From contig CADCBK010000014.1 in NCBI GenBank assembly GCA_902799665.1, positions 64,793-128,792 on the forward strand: a stretch of DNA of 64,000 nucleotides, in the 5' to 3' direction. The DNA is from an uncultured Spirochaetaceae bacterium. GTDB lineage: Bacteria > Spirochaetota > Spirochaetia > Treponematales > Treponemataceae. Of the stretch, positions 51,577 through 59,342 are shown piece by piece. Position numbers and translations under genes: made by a program. The stretch's first letter is position 1. Each line of letters opens with the position of its first letter. Below the pieces are notes generated by a model. The model ran no database searches, was not told the DNA's origin, and worked only from the letters and a program-made list of their open reading frames with translations.

Positions 51577-52769
51577 AAAGCAAAAAGCGTTTAACGGTCG
51601 CCGCCGCCCTTATGGCAATCGCCCTTGTTTCGTGCTCAAACAAGAAAAACGAAAACATCGTTAAAGTCGGTATCCTGCATTCATTCACAGGCGCGATGTC
51701 CGACAGCGAGCGTGCTGTCGCCAACGCCGAAAAAATAGCGATTAGCGAAATAAACAAAAGGGGCGGCGTCCTTGGAAAGCAAATAAAAATCGTGGAAGAA
51801 GACGGAGAAAGCAATCCTGAAAAATTCGGAATAAAGGCAAAAAAGCTTTATGTCGTCGACAAAGTCGCCACAATTTTCGGCTGCTGGACAAGCGCCTCGC
51901 GAAAAGAAACGGCTTCGGCCATTGAGTCGCCTGACATTTATGGATTGCTTTGGTATCCATTGCAGTATGAAGGAATGGAAGCCAGCCCCAACGTCATGTA
52001 CATGGGCTCGGCGCCCAACCAACAAGTTGTTCCCAGCGTGGAATATTGCTTTGAGAATTTTGGCGGCCGAATGTATTTGGTCGGCTCCGACTATGTCTTT
52101 CCTCGCACCGCCAACAAAATCATAAAAGCGCTTTTAAGCCATTTGGGCGGAGTTTGCGTCGGAGAGGAATACAAGCCCCTTGAAGCGGAAGACTTTCAAG
52201 AAATAGTCCAAGACATTGTGGCCAAAAAGCCCGACATAGTCATAAACACAATCAACGGCGCGTCAAACAAGGCTTTTTTCACTCAACTTAGAAAGGCCGG
52301 CGTAACGCCCAAAGACATACCAGTGATGAGTTTTTCCGTTTCAGAAAGGGAAGCGTTTTACATCGGCCCGGAATATGTCGAAGGCCATCTTGCGACATGG
52401 AGCTACTTTCAAACGATCGCCTCGTTCCAAAACAAAACCTTTGTCCAGCGCTACAAGGAATTGTACGGCCAGGAAAAAATCATAGGAGACCCGATGGAAG
52501 CCGCCTACACAGCCGTTTACATGTGGGCTCTCGCGTGTGAAAAAGCGGGAAGCTTTGACACCGAAGCGGTGCGCATTGCGGCCAAAGGATTGACTTTTGA
52601 CGCGCCCGAAGGAATAGTTAGAATAGACGGAGAAAACCAACACTTGCAAAAAAGAGTGCGCATCGGAAGAATCAACGCAAAAGGCTTGATTGACGAAGTC
52701 TGGGAAAGCCCCAGCGCGATTAAGCCGGACCCATACCTTTCCACCTACGGCTGGGCGAAAGGATTGTAG
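51573..52769 (+). CDS. urea/short-chain amide-binding lipoprotein (UrtA/AmiC-like)
   Basis: A 398-residue periplasmic binding protein of the Peripla_BP_5 family. The lipobox is ALVSCS, and the fold text (VKVGILHSFTGAMSDSE, GGVLGKQIKIVEEDGESNP, TIFGCWTSASRKE, GLLWYPLQYEGMEASPNVMYMG) is that of urea and amide receptors. No permease or ATPase gene is near, and the gene is translationally coupled to the cyclase. It may therefore present a small amide to the cyclase's propeller rather than feed a transporter. That role is inference. Confidence 0.8.
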   Translation: MKSKKRLTVAAALMAIALVSCSNKKNENIVKVGILHSFTGAMSDSERAVANAEKIAISEINKRGGVLGKQIKIVEEDGESNPEKFGIKAKKLYVVDKVATIFGCWTSASRKETASAIESPDIYGLLWYPLQYEGMEASPNVMYMGSAPNQQVVPSVEYCFENFGGRMYLVGSDYVFPRTANKIIKALLSHLGGVCVGEEYKPLEAEDFQEIVQDIVAKKPDIVINTINGASNKAFFTQLRKAGVTPKDIPVMSFSVSEREAFYIGPEYVEGHLATWSYFQTIASFQNKTFVQRYKELYGQEKIIGDPMEAAYTAVYMWALACEKAGSFDTEAVRIAAKGLTFDAPEGIVRIDGENQHLQKRVRIGRINAKGLIDEVWESPSAIKPDPYLSTYGWAKGL

Positions 52770-52794
52770 TATTTGCCAAGGCTTCCAGCCTCTT

Positions 52795-53247
52795 CTAAAA
52801 TTCTTTGTAGTTTTGGTCAAAGCCCTCTTCCAGCCAAAGCGCGACGCTTTCGGAGAGGGCTTGTATTTTTTGAGCGCGGTTCTTTCCTGTAATCGAACAT
52901 TCCCAGACAACGCCGACTCTGTAGCCTTGATCCAAAAGGCTTTTGACTTCTTCTTTGTCGCGCTCCCTATTGCGCTCGATTTTTTTAGTCCAATATTCCG
53001 TGTTGCTTTTTGGAATCCTCACTTTGCCGCAGGAACGGTGGCCGTGCCAAAAACAGCCGTTCACAAAAATCACGGCGTAATAGCGCGGAAAGTAAAGGTC
53101 TGGCTTTCCGGTCAAGCGCTTGTCGTTTTTCCTAAAGCGAAAGCCCAGTTTGTGCAAGTAGGAACGAACCAAAAGCTCTGGCTTGGTGTCGCGGCTTTTT
53201 ATTTGCGACATTACAAAATGCCGCTGTTCTTTTGTGAGCGTGTCCAT
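52795..53247 (-). CDS. vsr: very short patch repair endonuclease
   Basis: A 150-residue Vsr, which nicks T:G mismatches left when 5-methylcytosine deaminates. GKPDLYFPRYYAVIFVNGCFWHGHRSC holds the catalytic aspartate and histidine and zinc ligands, and VRSYLHKLGFRFRKND is typical. It starts 1 nt after the stop of the cytosine methyltransferase gene, the usual partner. Confidence 0.93.
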   Translation of the reverse strand: MDTLTKEQRHFVMSQIKSRDTKPELLVRSYLHKLGFRFRKNDKRLTGKPDLYFPRYYAVIFVNGCFWHGHRSCGKVRIPKSNTEYWTKKIERNRERDKEEVKSLLDQGYRVGVVWECSITGKNRAQKIQALSESVALWLEEGFDQNYKEF

Positions 53248-53248
53248 C

Positions 53249-54268
53249 TTAATTCGCGCTCTTTAGCGCCTTTGCGATTTGAAGCGCGATAAACTGAAGA
53301 ACGTCAACCACGACAGAGTTTCCGAACTGCTTGTAGGCTTGGTTAGGCCTTTTTGAAATTTTGTAGGAATCAGGATAGCCCATCAAGCGGGCGCACTCGC
53401 GCGGATGCAAGCGGCGCGGCTTTCCGTTGACCAAATATCCGCCGGTTTTAGCGAACACTCCGCCGCCGTAAGCGCTCAATGTGACGGCGATTCCTTTTGT
53501 TGAATAGACGCGCTCGCCTTGGCCGCCCTTGTTCACTATCGCAAGCTTGATGGCCTTTGAGCTGTGTTTTTCTTTCTTTTTGGGATTAAAGACCATCGGG
53601 TAGCGCTCGTCGCAAAGCGCGAGGGTCTCGTCTGATTCAGGAAGCAAAAAATCTTCCACGTGGCGCGCCAGCGGAATAGGCTTTGGAAATTCAAAATTGA
53701 TTTCGCATGAAGCGCCGGCCGAAGCGCCTTCCGCTCCGCAAAAACAATCTTTTCTAAAGCAAACCATGTAAACGCGCTCGCGCTTTTGCGGAACGCCGTA
53801 ATCAAGCGCGCTCAAAACTTTCCAATAAAATGCGTAGCCCAAATCTTCCATCGTTTTTTGAACGACTTTAAGCGTTCGGCCGCCGTCGTGGCGCGCGAAG
53901 TTCCGCACGTTTTCCATAAAAACAACTTTTGGCTTTTTTTCCTTTACGATGCGCGCGACGTCAAAAAAAAGCGTTCCGCGGCTGTCTTCAAAGCCGCGCA
54001 TTTTTCCGCTAATCGAAAAGGCCTGGCAAGGAAAGCCGGCGCAACAAATGTCATGGTCTGGAATTGATTTTTCGTCCACTTTGGTTATGTCGCCGTTGGG
54101 GCGCTCGCCAAAGTTTTCTTGGTAAACTTTTTGCGCCTGCTTGTCCCATTCGCTGGAATAAACGCAAGAGGCGCCCAAGGATTCAAGAGCCAGCCTAAAG
54201 CCGCCGAGTCCAGCAAACAAGTCTATGAATGTCATGCCGGAAAGCGGCGAGCCTTGAACTTCTATCAT
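53249..54268 (-). CDS. dcm: DNA (cytosine-5) methyltransferase
   Basis: A 339-residue C5 methyltransferase. Motif I IDLFAGLGGFRLALE, motif IV GFPCQAFSISG with the catalytic cysteine, motif VI MENVRNF, motif VIII KRERVYMVCFRK, and motif X KQFGNSVVVDV. The target site lies in residues 180-260 and cannot be read by eye. No restriction enzyme is adjacent, only vsr, so it is probably a solitary methylase. The ATG is set by a strong promoter 6 nt upstream. Confidence 0.92.
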   Translation of the reverse strand: MIEVQGSPLSGMTFIDLFAGLGGFRLALESLGASCVYSSEWDKQAQKVYQENFGERPNGDITKVDEKSIPDHDICCAGFPCQAFSISGKMRGFEDSRGTLFFDVARIVKEKKPKVVFMENVRNFARHDGGRTLKVVQKTMEDLGYAFYWKVLSALDYGVPQKRERVYMVCFRKDCFCGAEGASAGASCEINFEFPKPIPLARHVEDFLLPESDETLALCDERYPMVFNPKKKEKHSSKAIKLAIVNKGGQGERVYSTKGIAVTLSAYGGGVFAKTGGYLVNGKPRRLHPRECARLMGYPDSYKISKRPNQAYKQFGNSVVVDVLQFIALQIAKALKSAN

Positions 54269-54274
54269 TCCTAA

Positions 54275-54303
54275 ATTATAACGACGCGCCGCCCTTGGGT
54301 CAA
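54275..54303 (-). promoter_or_regulatory. sigma-70 promoter of dcm-vsr, leaderless
   Basis: -35 TTGACC at 54298-54303, 17-bp spacer, -10 TATAAT at 54275-54280, and 6 nt to the ATG. Confidence 0.8.
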
Positions 54304-54387
54304 TTGCAACTCATACCTTTGGTTTCAAGACCTCAATCGTTGTTGCGAGCTGTTTCGCCGTATCCTTTCGGACGCTTCACGCAGCTT

Positions 54388-54416
54388 GTCATTGTCGGGC
54401 TTGACCCGACAATCTT
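54388..54416. repeat. palindromic element, copy 1, supplying the end of cytX
   Basis: A 29-bp palindrome with arms ATTGTCGGG / CCCGACAAT around TTGA-like centre, beginning GTC and ending CTT. It provides the last seven codons and the TGA of cytX. It matches the second copy inside the same gene with compensating changes in both arms. Confidence 0.75.
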
Positions 54417-55648
54417 CCAGCCGCAAGCGCCAAGACAAAAGTCGCCGCCATCGCGGGAAGCGTACAGCCAAAGGCAAAGTCCAAGCGCATGAAAAGCCTG
54501 TAAATTATAAAGCCCAAAAGCCAAAGGGCGGCGCGTTTTGTGTCAATTTGTTTTTTGGAGGAATCGTTTTTGAGGACAAAAAAGTCGGCGAGCAAAATCG
54601 CGGTCATCGGAGCGAACACGCTTCCAATCAAGTACAAAAAGTCCGTGATGTTGTCCATGTTAAACAAAAGCGCGCCAACCGTTCCCAAGACAGCGACAAT
54701 TATCGCGGCGGCCTTTATGTTGATTTTTGAGTGAACGCTTTGGCTTGAAACGCCGGCTGAATACGCGTCAAGGTAAGTCGTGGTAACTGTGGAAAGAACG
54801 ACAATCACAAGCGCGGCGATTCCCAAACCAGTCTTTAGCATTACGATGTCAATCGAACTTTCGCCCGCCACAAGAGCCGCGCCCATGCCGATTGCGTACA
54901 TCCAAACGCTGACCAAAAAATAAACGACGGCCGCGGCAAGCGAAACTGCGACAGGCCGCTTTGCGTCCTTTGTGTAGTCGCTGATTACGGGAAGCCAAGA
55001 AAGCGGCATCGCGACAGAAAGCTCTATCGCCGCGCCAAACGAAAGCGCCTGGTCCGCCATTCCCTCGCCCGCCGCGCCGGCCGCCATCGCGGCGCCAGAA
55101 GCCGCTCCGCCAAAAAGGCCGCCAAAAATTTTCACGCACAACAAAATCGTAAGGCAAAAAAGAGCGATTGCCGCCGCAAAATTAAGCTTGTCCAGGTTTC
55201 GCACGCCGGCCAAAATCCAAACGACAATCAAAACGCCAATCGCAAGCGCGGCCCACATCGCCCCGTGTGTCATTGCCAAACTCGTCTCTTGTGTCATTGC
55301 CGGGCTCGACCCGGCAATCTTTGCGCCGTTGATGATTGTGTTGGCGCAGAGAGAGCCGTCGTAAATCATAATTCCTGTCCAGCCCAAAAGCTGCGCCGCG
55401 TTCAAAAAGCCAAAAAACTTCGCCCCGAATTTTCCAAACGACAAAGCGGTAGTCTGCATGGCGGCCATTTTTTTCTTGGCGCCAATCACGCCTGTCATAA
55501 ACAAAAGCGCGCAGCCAAGAACGTGTCCGATTACAATCGCCGCCATTCCTTTTGCAAAGCCCAGCGGCGCGAAATAAGTTCCGGTAATAATTTCCGCGAT
55601 GGAAACTCCGGCTCCAAACCAAATCAAAGAACTAGAAAAAACAGTCAT
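54389..55648 (-). CDS. cytX: NCS1-type hydroxymethylpyrimidine transporter
   Basis: A 419-residue permease of the cytosine/purine family with about twelve helices (WFGAGVSIAEIITGTYFAPLGF, ILIVVWILAGVRNLDKLN, LPVISDYTKDAKRP). Its place after thiD in a TPP-riboswitch operon makes it CytX, a predicted HMP importer. Two palindromic elements lie in it: one inserted in frame (IAGSSPAMTQETSLAMTHG, about residues 112-130) in a loop, and one forming the C-terminus (RLSGQARQ). GGAG precedes the ATG. Confidence 0.85.
   Translation of the reverse strand: MTVFSSSLIWFGAGVSIAEIITGTYFAPLGFAKGMAAIVIGHVLGCALLFMTGVIGAKKKMAAMQTTALSFGKFGAKFFGFLNAAQLLGWTGIMIYDGSLCANTIINGAKIAGSSPAMTQETSLAMTHGAMWAALAIGVLIVVWILAGVRNLDKLNFAAAIALFCLTILLCVKIFGGLFGGAASGAAMAAGAAGEGMADQALSFGAAIELSVAMPLSWLPVISDYTKDAKRPVAVSLAAAVVYFLVSVWMYAIGMGAALVAGESSIDIVMLKTGLGIAALVIVVLSTVTTTYLDAYSAGVSSQSVHSKINIKAAAIIVAVLGTVGALLFNMDNITDFLYLIGSVFAPMTAILLADFFVLKNDSSKKQIDTKRAALWLLGFIIYRLFMRLDFAFGCTLPAMAATFVLALAAGRLSGQARQ
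55267..55322. repeat. palindromic element, copy 2, in frame inside cytX
   Basis: A 29-30 bp palindrome (arms ATTGCCGGG / CCCGGCAAT) at 55293-55322 is preceded by a half copy beginning GTGTCATTGCC at 55267. The arms differ from copy 1 by a paired T-to-C/A-to-G change that keeps the hairpin. Confidence 0.75.
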
Positions 55649-55726
55649 ATTAACTCCAAATATAGAAAAATAAAAACCTGTCGAGGCGCCCGCAATTTTA
55701 GTCTTGCCAGCAATCAGCGGCAGCCG

Positions 55727-56533
55727 CTAAAAAACTCCCTCAACATTAAACGCGTGGTTCATCGGGCCGGAACCTTTTCCCAAATCCAGCATGGCGGCGA
55801 GCGCGCCTGTAAGATAGTTTTTGGCCGACTGGACAGACTCGACTAAACTTTTGCCCTTGGCCAAATTGCTGGCAATTGCGCTCGAAAGGGTGCAGCCAGT
55901 TCCGTGCGTGTTGGGGTTGTTGATTCGCTTTCCGTTAACCCAACGCCCCATGCGCTCGCCGCCGCAAATGTTGCCGAAAAGATAATCGTTGGCGTCATTC
56001 AAATTATGGCCACCCTTAAGCAAAACCGCCGCGCCAAACTGACTAAAAATGTTTTGGGCAGCGGCCTCCATGTCGGCCGGGCTGTGGATTGGATTTCCGC
56101 AAAGGACTTCTGCTTCGGGAATGTTTGGCGTTATCACTGTCGCAAGAGGCAAGAGCAAACCTTTAAGAGATTCAATCGCGTCATCGCTAATCAGCTTGGC
56201 GCCGCTTGTGGCCACCATCACCGGGTCAACGACAATGTTCCTAAAATTATATTCCTTGATTGAATCCGCGATTGTTTGAATCAGCGCGGAAGAAGAAACC
56301 ATTCCGACCTTCACCGCGTCCGGAAAAATGTCCGTGGCGACGGCGGCTATTTGCGCCTTTAAAAAGTCCGGCGAGACTTCCATAATGTCTGTTACGCCGG
56401 TCGTGTTCTGGGCGGTCAAGGCGGTGACAGCGCTCATCGCGTAAACGCCGTTGGCTGTCATTGTCTTGATGTCCGCTTGAATGCCGGCGCCTCCGCTGGA
56501 ATCGCTTCCAGCGATCGTTAAAGCAGTTTTCAT
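55727..56533 (-). CDS. thiD: hydroxymethylpyrimidine (phosphate) kinase
   Basis: A 268-residue ThiD that phosphorylates HMP twice for thiamin synthesis. ALTIAGSDSSGGAGIQADIKT is the signature, MEVSPDFLKAQI and VVDPVMVATSGAKL follow, and HGTGCTLSSAIAS contains the catalytic aspartate-position loop. The ATG at 56533 follows AGGAGG; longer starts are rejected. Confidence 0.93.
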   Translation of the reverse strand: MKTALTIAGSDSSGGAGIQADIKTMTANGVYAMSAVTALTAQNTTGVTDIMEVSPDFLKAQIAAVATDIFPDAVKVGMVSSSALIQTIADSIKEYNFRNIVVDPVMVATSGAKLISDDAIESLKGLLLPLATVITPNIPEAEVLCGNPIHSPADMEAAAQNIFSQFGAAVLLKGGHNLNDANDYLFGNICGGERMGRWVNGKRINNPNTHGTGCTLSSAIASNLAKGKSLVESVQSAKNYLTGALAAMLDLGKGSGPMNHAFNVEGVF

Positions 56534-56559
56534 TTTTCCTCCTAAGTTACGGCTGAACG

Positions 56560-56760
56560 CGCGAGCCTTACGCGAGCGCGTTTGTTGCCGCTTATGCGGC
56601 GCTCTAGCATTGTTGTCTTGCAAACAATTGTCGCGCCGCTAAATCTGCTTTATGCCAAGTGGTGCCCCCAAGGCATTTATATTTGTCGCCGCAATCGCAA
56701 CGTTTTTTTTGGTCTTGTTAAAGTTCTCCGCATGCGCGGCGAATTTTAGGCTTGATAAAA
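56560..56760. repeat. intergenic hairpins between thiE and thiD
   Basis: This 240-bp gap in the operon holds several stem-loops, such as GCCGC-TTAT-GCGGC at 56588-56601, and an ACGCGC/GCGCGT pair around CTTACG just before it. No gene is visible. Confidence 0.5.
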
Positions 56761-56776
56761 ATTCCCCGCTGTTAGT

Positions 56777-57517
56777 CTAAAAAACCTCCGCCACTTTTCC
56801 CGCCAATTTTTTTGTCGCCGCGGCGATGTCGTCGTTGGCGAAAATCGCGCTGATGACGCTTACGCCCGCGATTCCGCTCCCCTTTAGCTCGTGGACATTG
56901 CCCGCGCTTATTCCGCCAATCGCGACGACTGGAATTTTCACCGCGCCGCAAATCGCCTTTAGCGTTTCAAACGAAACGCTTTCCGCGTCGGCCTTGCTTC
57001 CGGTTGCGAAAACCGCTCCCACGCCAAGGTAATCGGCTCCCTGCCTTTCGGCCAAAAGCGCTTGCTCAACGGTCTGCGCGCTTACCCCGATAATGCTGTC
57101 AGGCCCTAAAATGCGGCGCGCCTCTAGGCAAGACGCGTCGGATTGGCCAACGTGAACTCCGTCCGCGCCGACTTCCTTTGCAATCATTACGTTGTCGTTC
57201 ACCACAAAGGGAACGCCGCGCTCTGAGCAAAGTTTTTTTAGCGCGCGGGCTTCGTTCAAAAAGGCGGCCTCGTCCAAGTCTTTTTCGCGCAACTGCACAA
57301 AAGTCGCGCCGCCGTCAATCGCTTGCTCCACGCATTCGACCAACGTTCTTCCGTTAAGCCAGTGGCGGTCGGTGACGGCGTAAAGGCGCAGGGCCGCGCG
57401 CATCTTAGGCTTACAACCGTTTATGGTCTCGGCCCGAATCTTAGGCTTGCAACCGTTTGCGGCGCTGGCCGCCCCCGTTTCGGTCTTGCTGCCAGTCTCC
57501 GCTCTATCTGATTTCAT
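56777..57517 (-). CDS. thiE: thiamin-phosphate synthase with repeat-derived N-terminal extension
   Basis: ThiE couples HMP-PP and HET-P to thiamin phosphate. The core starts LRLYAVTDRHWLNGRTL and holds GATFVQLREKDLDEAAF, NDNVMIAKEVGADGVHVGQSD and GVGAVFATGSKADA, all typical, and would be about 205 residues. In front lie about 40 residues with two 12-residue repeats (CKPKIRAETING, CKPKMRAA) from the 36-bp family. The start used is the ATG at 57517, which overlaps thiM by 14 bp; an internal ATG at 57403 could give a normal-length enzyme. Confidence 0.88.
   Translation of the reverse strand: MKSDRAETGSKTETGAASAANGCKPKIRAETINGCKPKMRAALRLYAVTDRHWLNGRTLVECVEQAIDGGATFVQLREKDLDEAAFLNEARALKKLCSERGVPFVVNDNVMIAKEVGADGVHVGQSDASCLEARRILGPDSIIGVSAQTVEQALLAERQGADYLGVGAVFATGSKADAESVSFETLKAICGAVKIPVVAIGGISAGNVHELKGSGIAGVSVISAIFANDDIAAATKKLAGKVAEVF
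57402..57501 (-). repeat. 36-bp repeats in thiE
   Basis: ATCTTAGGCTTACAACCGTTT at 57402-57422 recurs with one change at 57438-57458, exactly 36 bp apart. A worn third unit (GCAAGACCGAAACGGGGGCG on the coding strand) precedes them. Confidence 0.7.
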
Positions 57518-58325
57518 ACTTCGCGCCTTTTTCTAGGTCGTCGCCTGTCATGTTGTACAAGGCGTCGATGATGCGGTTGCGGTAAGTGGAATTGCCGTCA
57601 CCGGCCTGCATTCGTTCCCAAGCAAGCTCGCCGGCCAAGCCCATGGAGCAAACAGAGGCGGCCGCCGCTTCCAAAATATTGTCGGGATTGGCCACGGCAA
57701 AGGCCGCCGTCACCGCGCTAAGCTGGCAGCCGGTTCCGGTGATGCGGCTCATTTCCGCGCGACCGTTTCGTATCACATAACACTTGCCGTCGTCGGCCAC
57801 AAGGTCAATCGCGCCTGTAATCGCGACGACGCAATTGTGGCGCGCGGCGAAATCTTTTGCAAAGGCGACCGACTTTTCCAAATTGCCATCGTTCACGCTG
57901 TCGGCGATGTCCGCGTCAACGCCCTTTGTCGTTCCGCTTCCAAGCGCCAAAGTTTTTATCTCGCTAATGTTTCCGCGGACAACGTCAAAATGGAATTTCT
58001 TCAAAAGCTTTAAGGCGGTGTTGGTTCTAAGCGCGCTGGCTCCCGCTCCGACCGGGTCAAGCAAAAGCTTGTGGCCCAACGCGGCGGCGTTCTTTGCGCT
58101 CGCGAACATCGCCTTGATTGTCCGCTTGTTCAGCGTTCCGATGTTGACGTTAAGGCCGCCGCAGATTTTTGTAATCTCCGCGGCATCGCTCGGTTCGTCG
58201 GCCATGATGGGGCTAGCGCCAATGGCCAACAAAACATTGGCCACGTCGTTTACAGTTACATAGTTTGTGATGTTGTGGATTAGAGGACAAGTCGCGCGGA
58301 CCTTGTCCAAACAAGTTTTGAACAT
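57504..58325 (-). CDS. thiM: hydroxyethylthiazole kinase
   Basis: A 273-residue ThiM that phosphorylates the thiazole alcohol for salvage. PLIHNITNYVTVNDVANVLLAIGASPIMADE is the signature start, LLLDPVGAGAS and RGNISEIKTLA follow, and RITGTGCQLSAVTAAF holds the catalytic cysteine/glycine loop. First gene of thiM-thiE-thiD-cytX. With no thiC or thiG here, the operon is a salvage route for HMP and thiazole. AAGGAG precedes the ATG, just after the riboswitch. Confidence 0.93.
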   Translation of the reverse strand: MFKTCLDKVRATCPLIHNITNYVTVNDVANVLLAIGASPIMADEPSDAAEITKICGGLNVNIGTLNKRTIKAMFASAKNAAALGHKLLLDPVGAGASALRTNTALKLLKKFHFDVVRGNISEIKTLALGSGTTKGVDADIADSVNDGNLEKSVAFAKDFAARHNCVVAITGAIDLVADDGKCYVIRNGRAEMSRITGTGCQLSAVTAAFAVANPDNILEAAAASVCSMGLAGELAWERMQAGDGNSTYRNRIIDALYNMTGDDLEKGAKYEIR

Positions 58326-58340
58326 AATCTTCTCCTTACG

Positions 58341-58412
58341 TTGGAATTACCCAAATCAAGTTCAAAGGTCAAGGGGAACACCCTACTCTCAGCCGGATTT
58401 GTCCAGCTCCCT
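58341..58412 (-). promoter_or_regulatory. TPP riboswitch
   Basis: On the minus strand the leader has the conserved CTGAGA (58387-58392 as TCTCAG), GGGT next to it, ACC..TGAAC..GAT in the second arm, and GGGTAATTCC near the gene. It ends within 15 nt of the thiM ribosome binding site, which fits control of translation start by thiamin pyrophosphate. Confidence 0.93.
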
Positions 58413-58476
58413 TTTAAATTGTCGCCTCATTCTATCACGCGCGATATTTTTGCGCAAGGCCTTGTATTTTGTATAA

Positions 58477-58508
58477 AGAAAAAAGCCCGAGCGTTTTTTG
58501 CCCGGGCC
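58477..58508 (-). terminator. intrinsic terminator of the GH43 gene
   Basis: GCCCGGGC pairs with GCTCGGGC around AAAAAAC, followed by a T-run on the minus strand. Confidence 0.85.
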
Positions 58509-58557
58509 TTTCTTTAAATTTTAATTCGCGCCGTCATCTTGGCGCTTTATTCAGCGC

Positions 58558-59342
58558 TTATCTGTCAAAGCCGTCCATCGTCTGAATCTTTCCGTCGGCC
58601 TTAAAGGTCAGCTCGCGGAACTTGACGTTTCGCTTTTGGTTTACGCCGTTGGAGCGCTCGCAGTCGTGGTAGAACAAGTACCACTTGCCGTTGTATTCCA
58701 TAATCGAATGGTGCGTCGTCCAGCCCAAAACCGGAGTCAAGATGCAGCCGCCGTAAGTGTATGGGCCGTAAACGTTCTTGCTTGTGGCGTAGCACAAAAG
58801 GTGGCTTGTTCCAGTTGAGTATGTAAAGTAATAAGTTCCGTCCTTTTTGAAAAGCCAGGGATCCTCAAAGTAGCGGCGAACGTCGTCTCCGCCCTTAAGC
58901 GGCTGGCCCTTGTCGTCAACGATAACCAAGTCGCGCAAGTCTTCGGCCAACTCCTTCATGTTGTCCTTAAGCAAGGCGATTTTTGGCGTGCAGGCAGGCT
59001 CGGCTCCCTGCGGCTCCTTGTTGTCGGCGCTCCACTTGTTGTTTCGGTACTGGTCAAGTTGGCCGCCCCACAAGCCGCCCATCACAAGGTAGTACTTGTT
59101 GTCGGTGTCTTGGAAGCAGCAAGGGTCGATGCTGTATGTTCCCTGAATGTAGTCGTCTTCCGGGGTGAAGGGGCCTTCGGGCTTGTCGCCGACGGCAACT
59201 CCAACGCGGAACATTCCCTTTTTGTCGCGCGCGGGAAAATAAAAGTAATACTTTCCGTCTTTTTCCGCGCAGTCGGGAGCCCACAATTGCTTTGAGGCCC
59301 ACTTCACGTCTTCCAGCTTTAGGACGCAGCCGCAGTCGCGCG
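58558..59342 (-). CDS. GH43 glycosidase, 5' end lost at the junction
   Basis: About 260 residues of a family 43 enzyme (arabinofuranosidase or xylosidase type) acting on plant hemicellulose. The part present starts near RDCGCVLKLEDVKWASKQLWAPDC, then YYFYFPARDKKGMFRVGVA, SIDPCCFQDTDNKYYLVMGG (the pKa-tuning aspartate), YFEDPWLFKKDGTYYFTYSTG (the acid glutamate) and HHSIMEYNGKWYLFYHD. The first 40-60 residues, which carry the catalytic base aspartate, are missing. Upstream codons read only the antisense of a phage gene. The 3' end and terminator are intact. Confidence 0.85.

Noticed and set aside
54388..55322. Insertion sequence around cytX
   Set aside because: The palindromes are only about 30 bp, with no transposase gene or target duplication.
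43594..57458. 36-bp direct repeats as CRISPR
   Set aside because: The repeat length fits, but units abut with no spacers, occur in pairs inside coding genes, and no cas gene is present.
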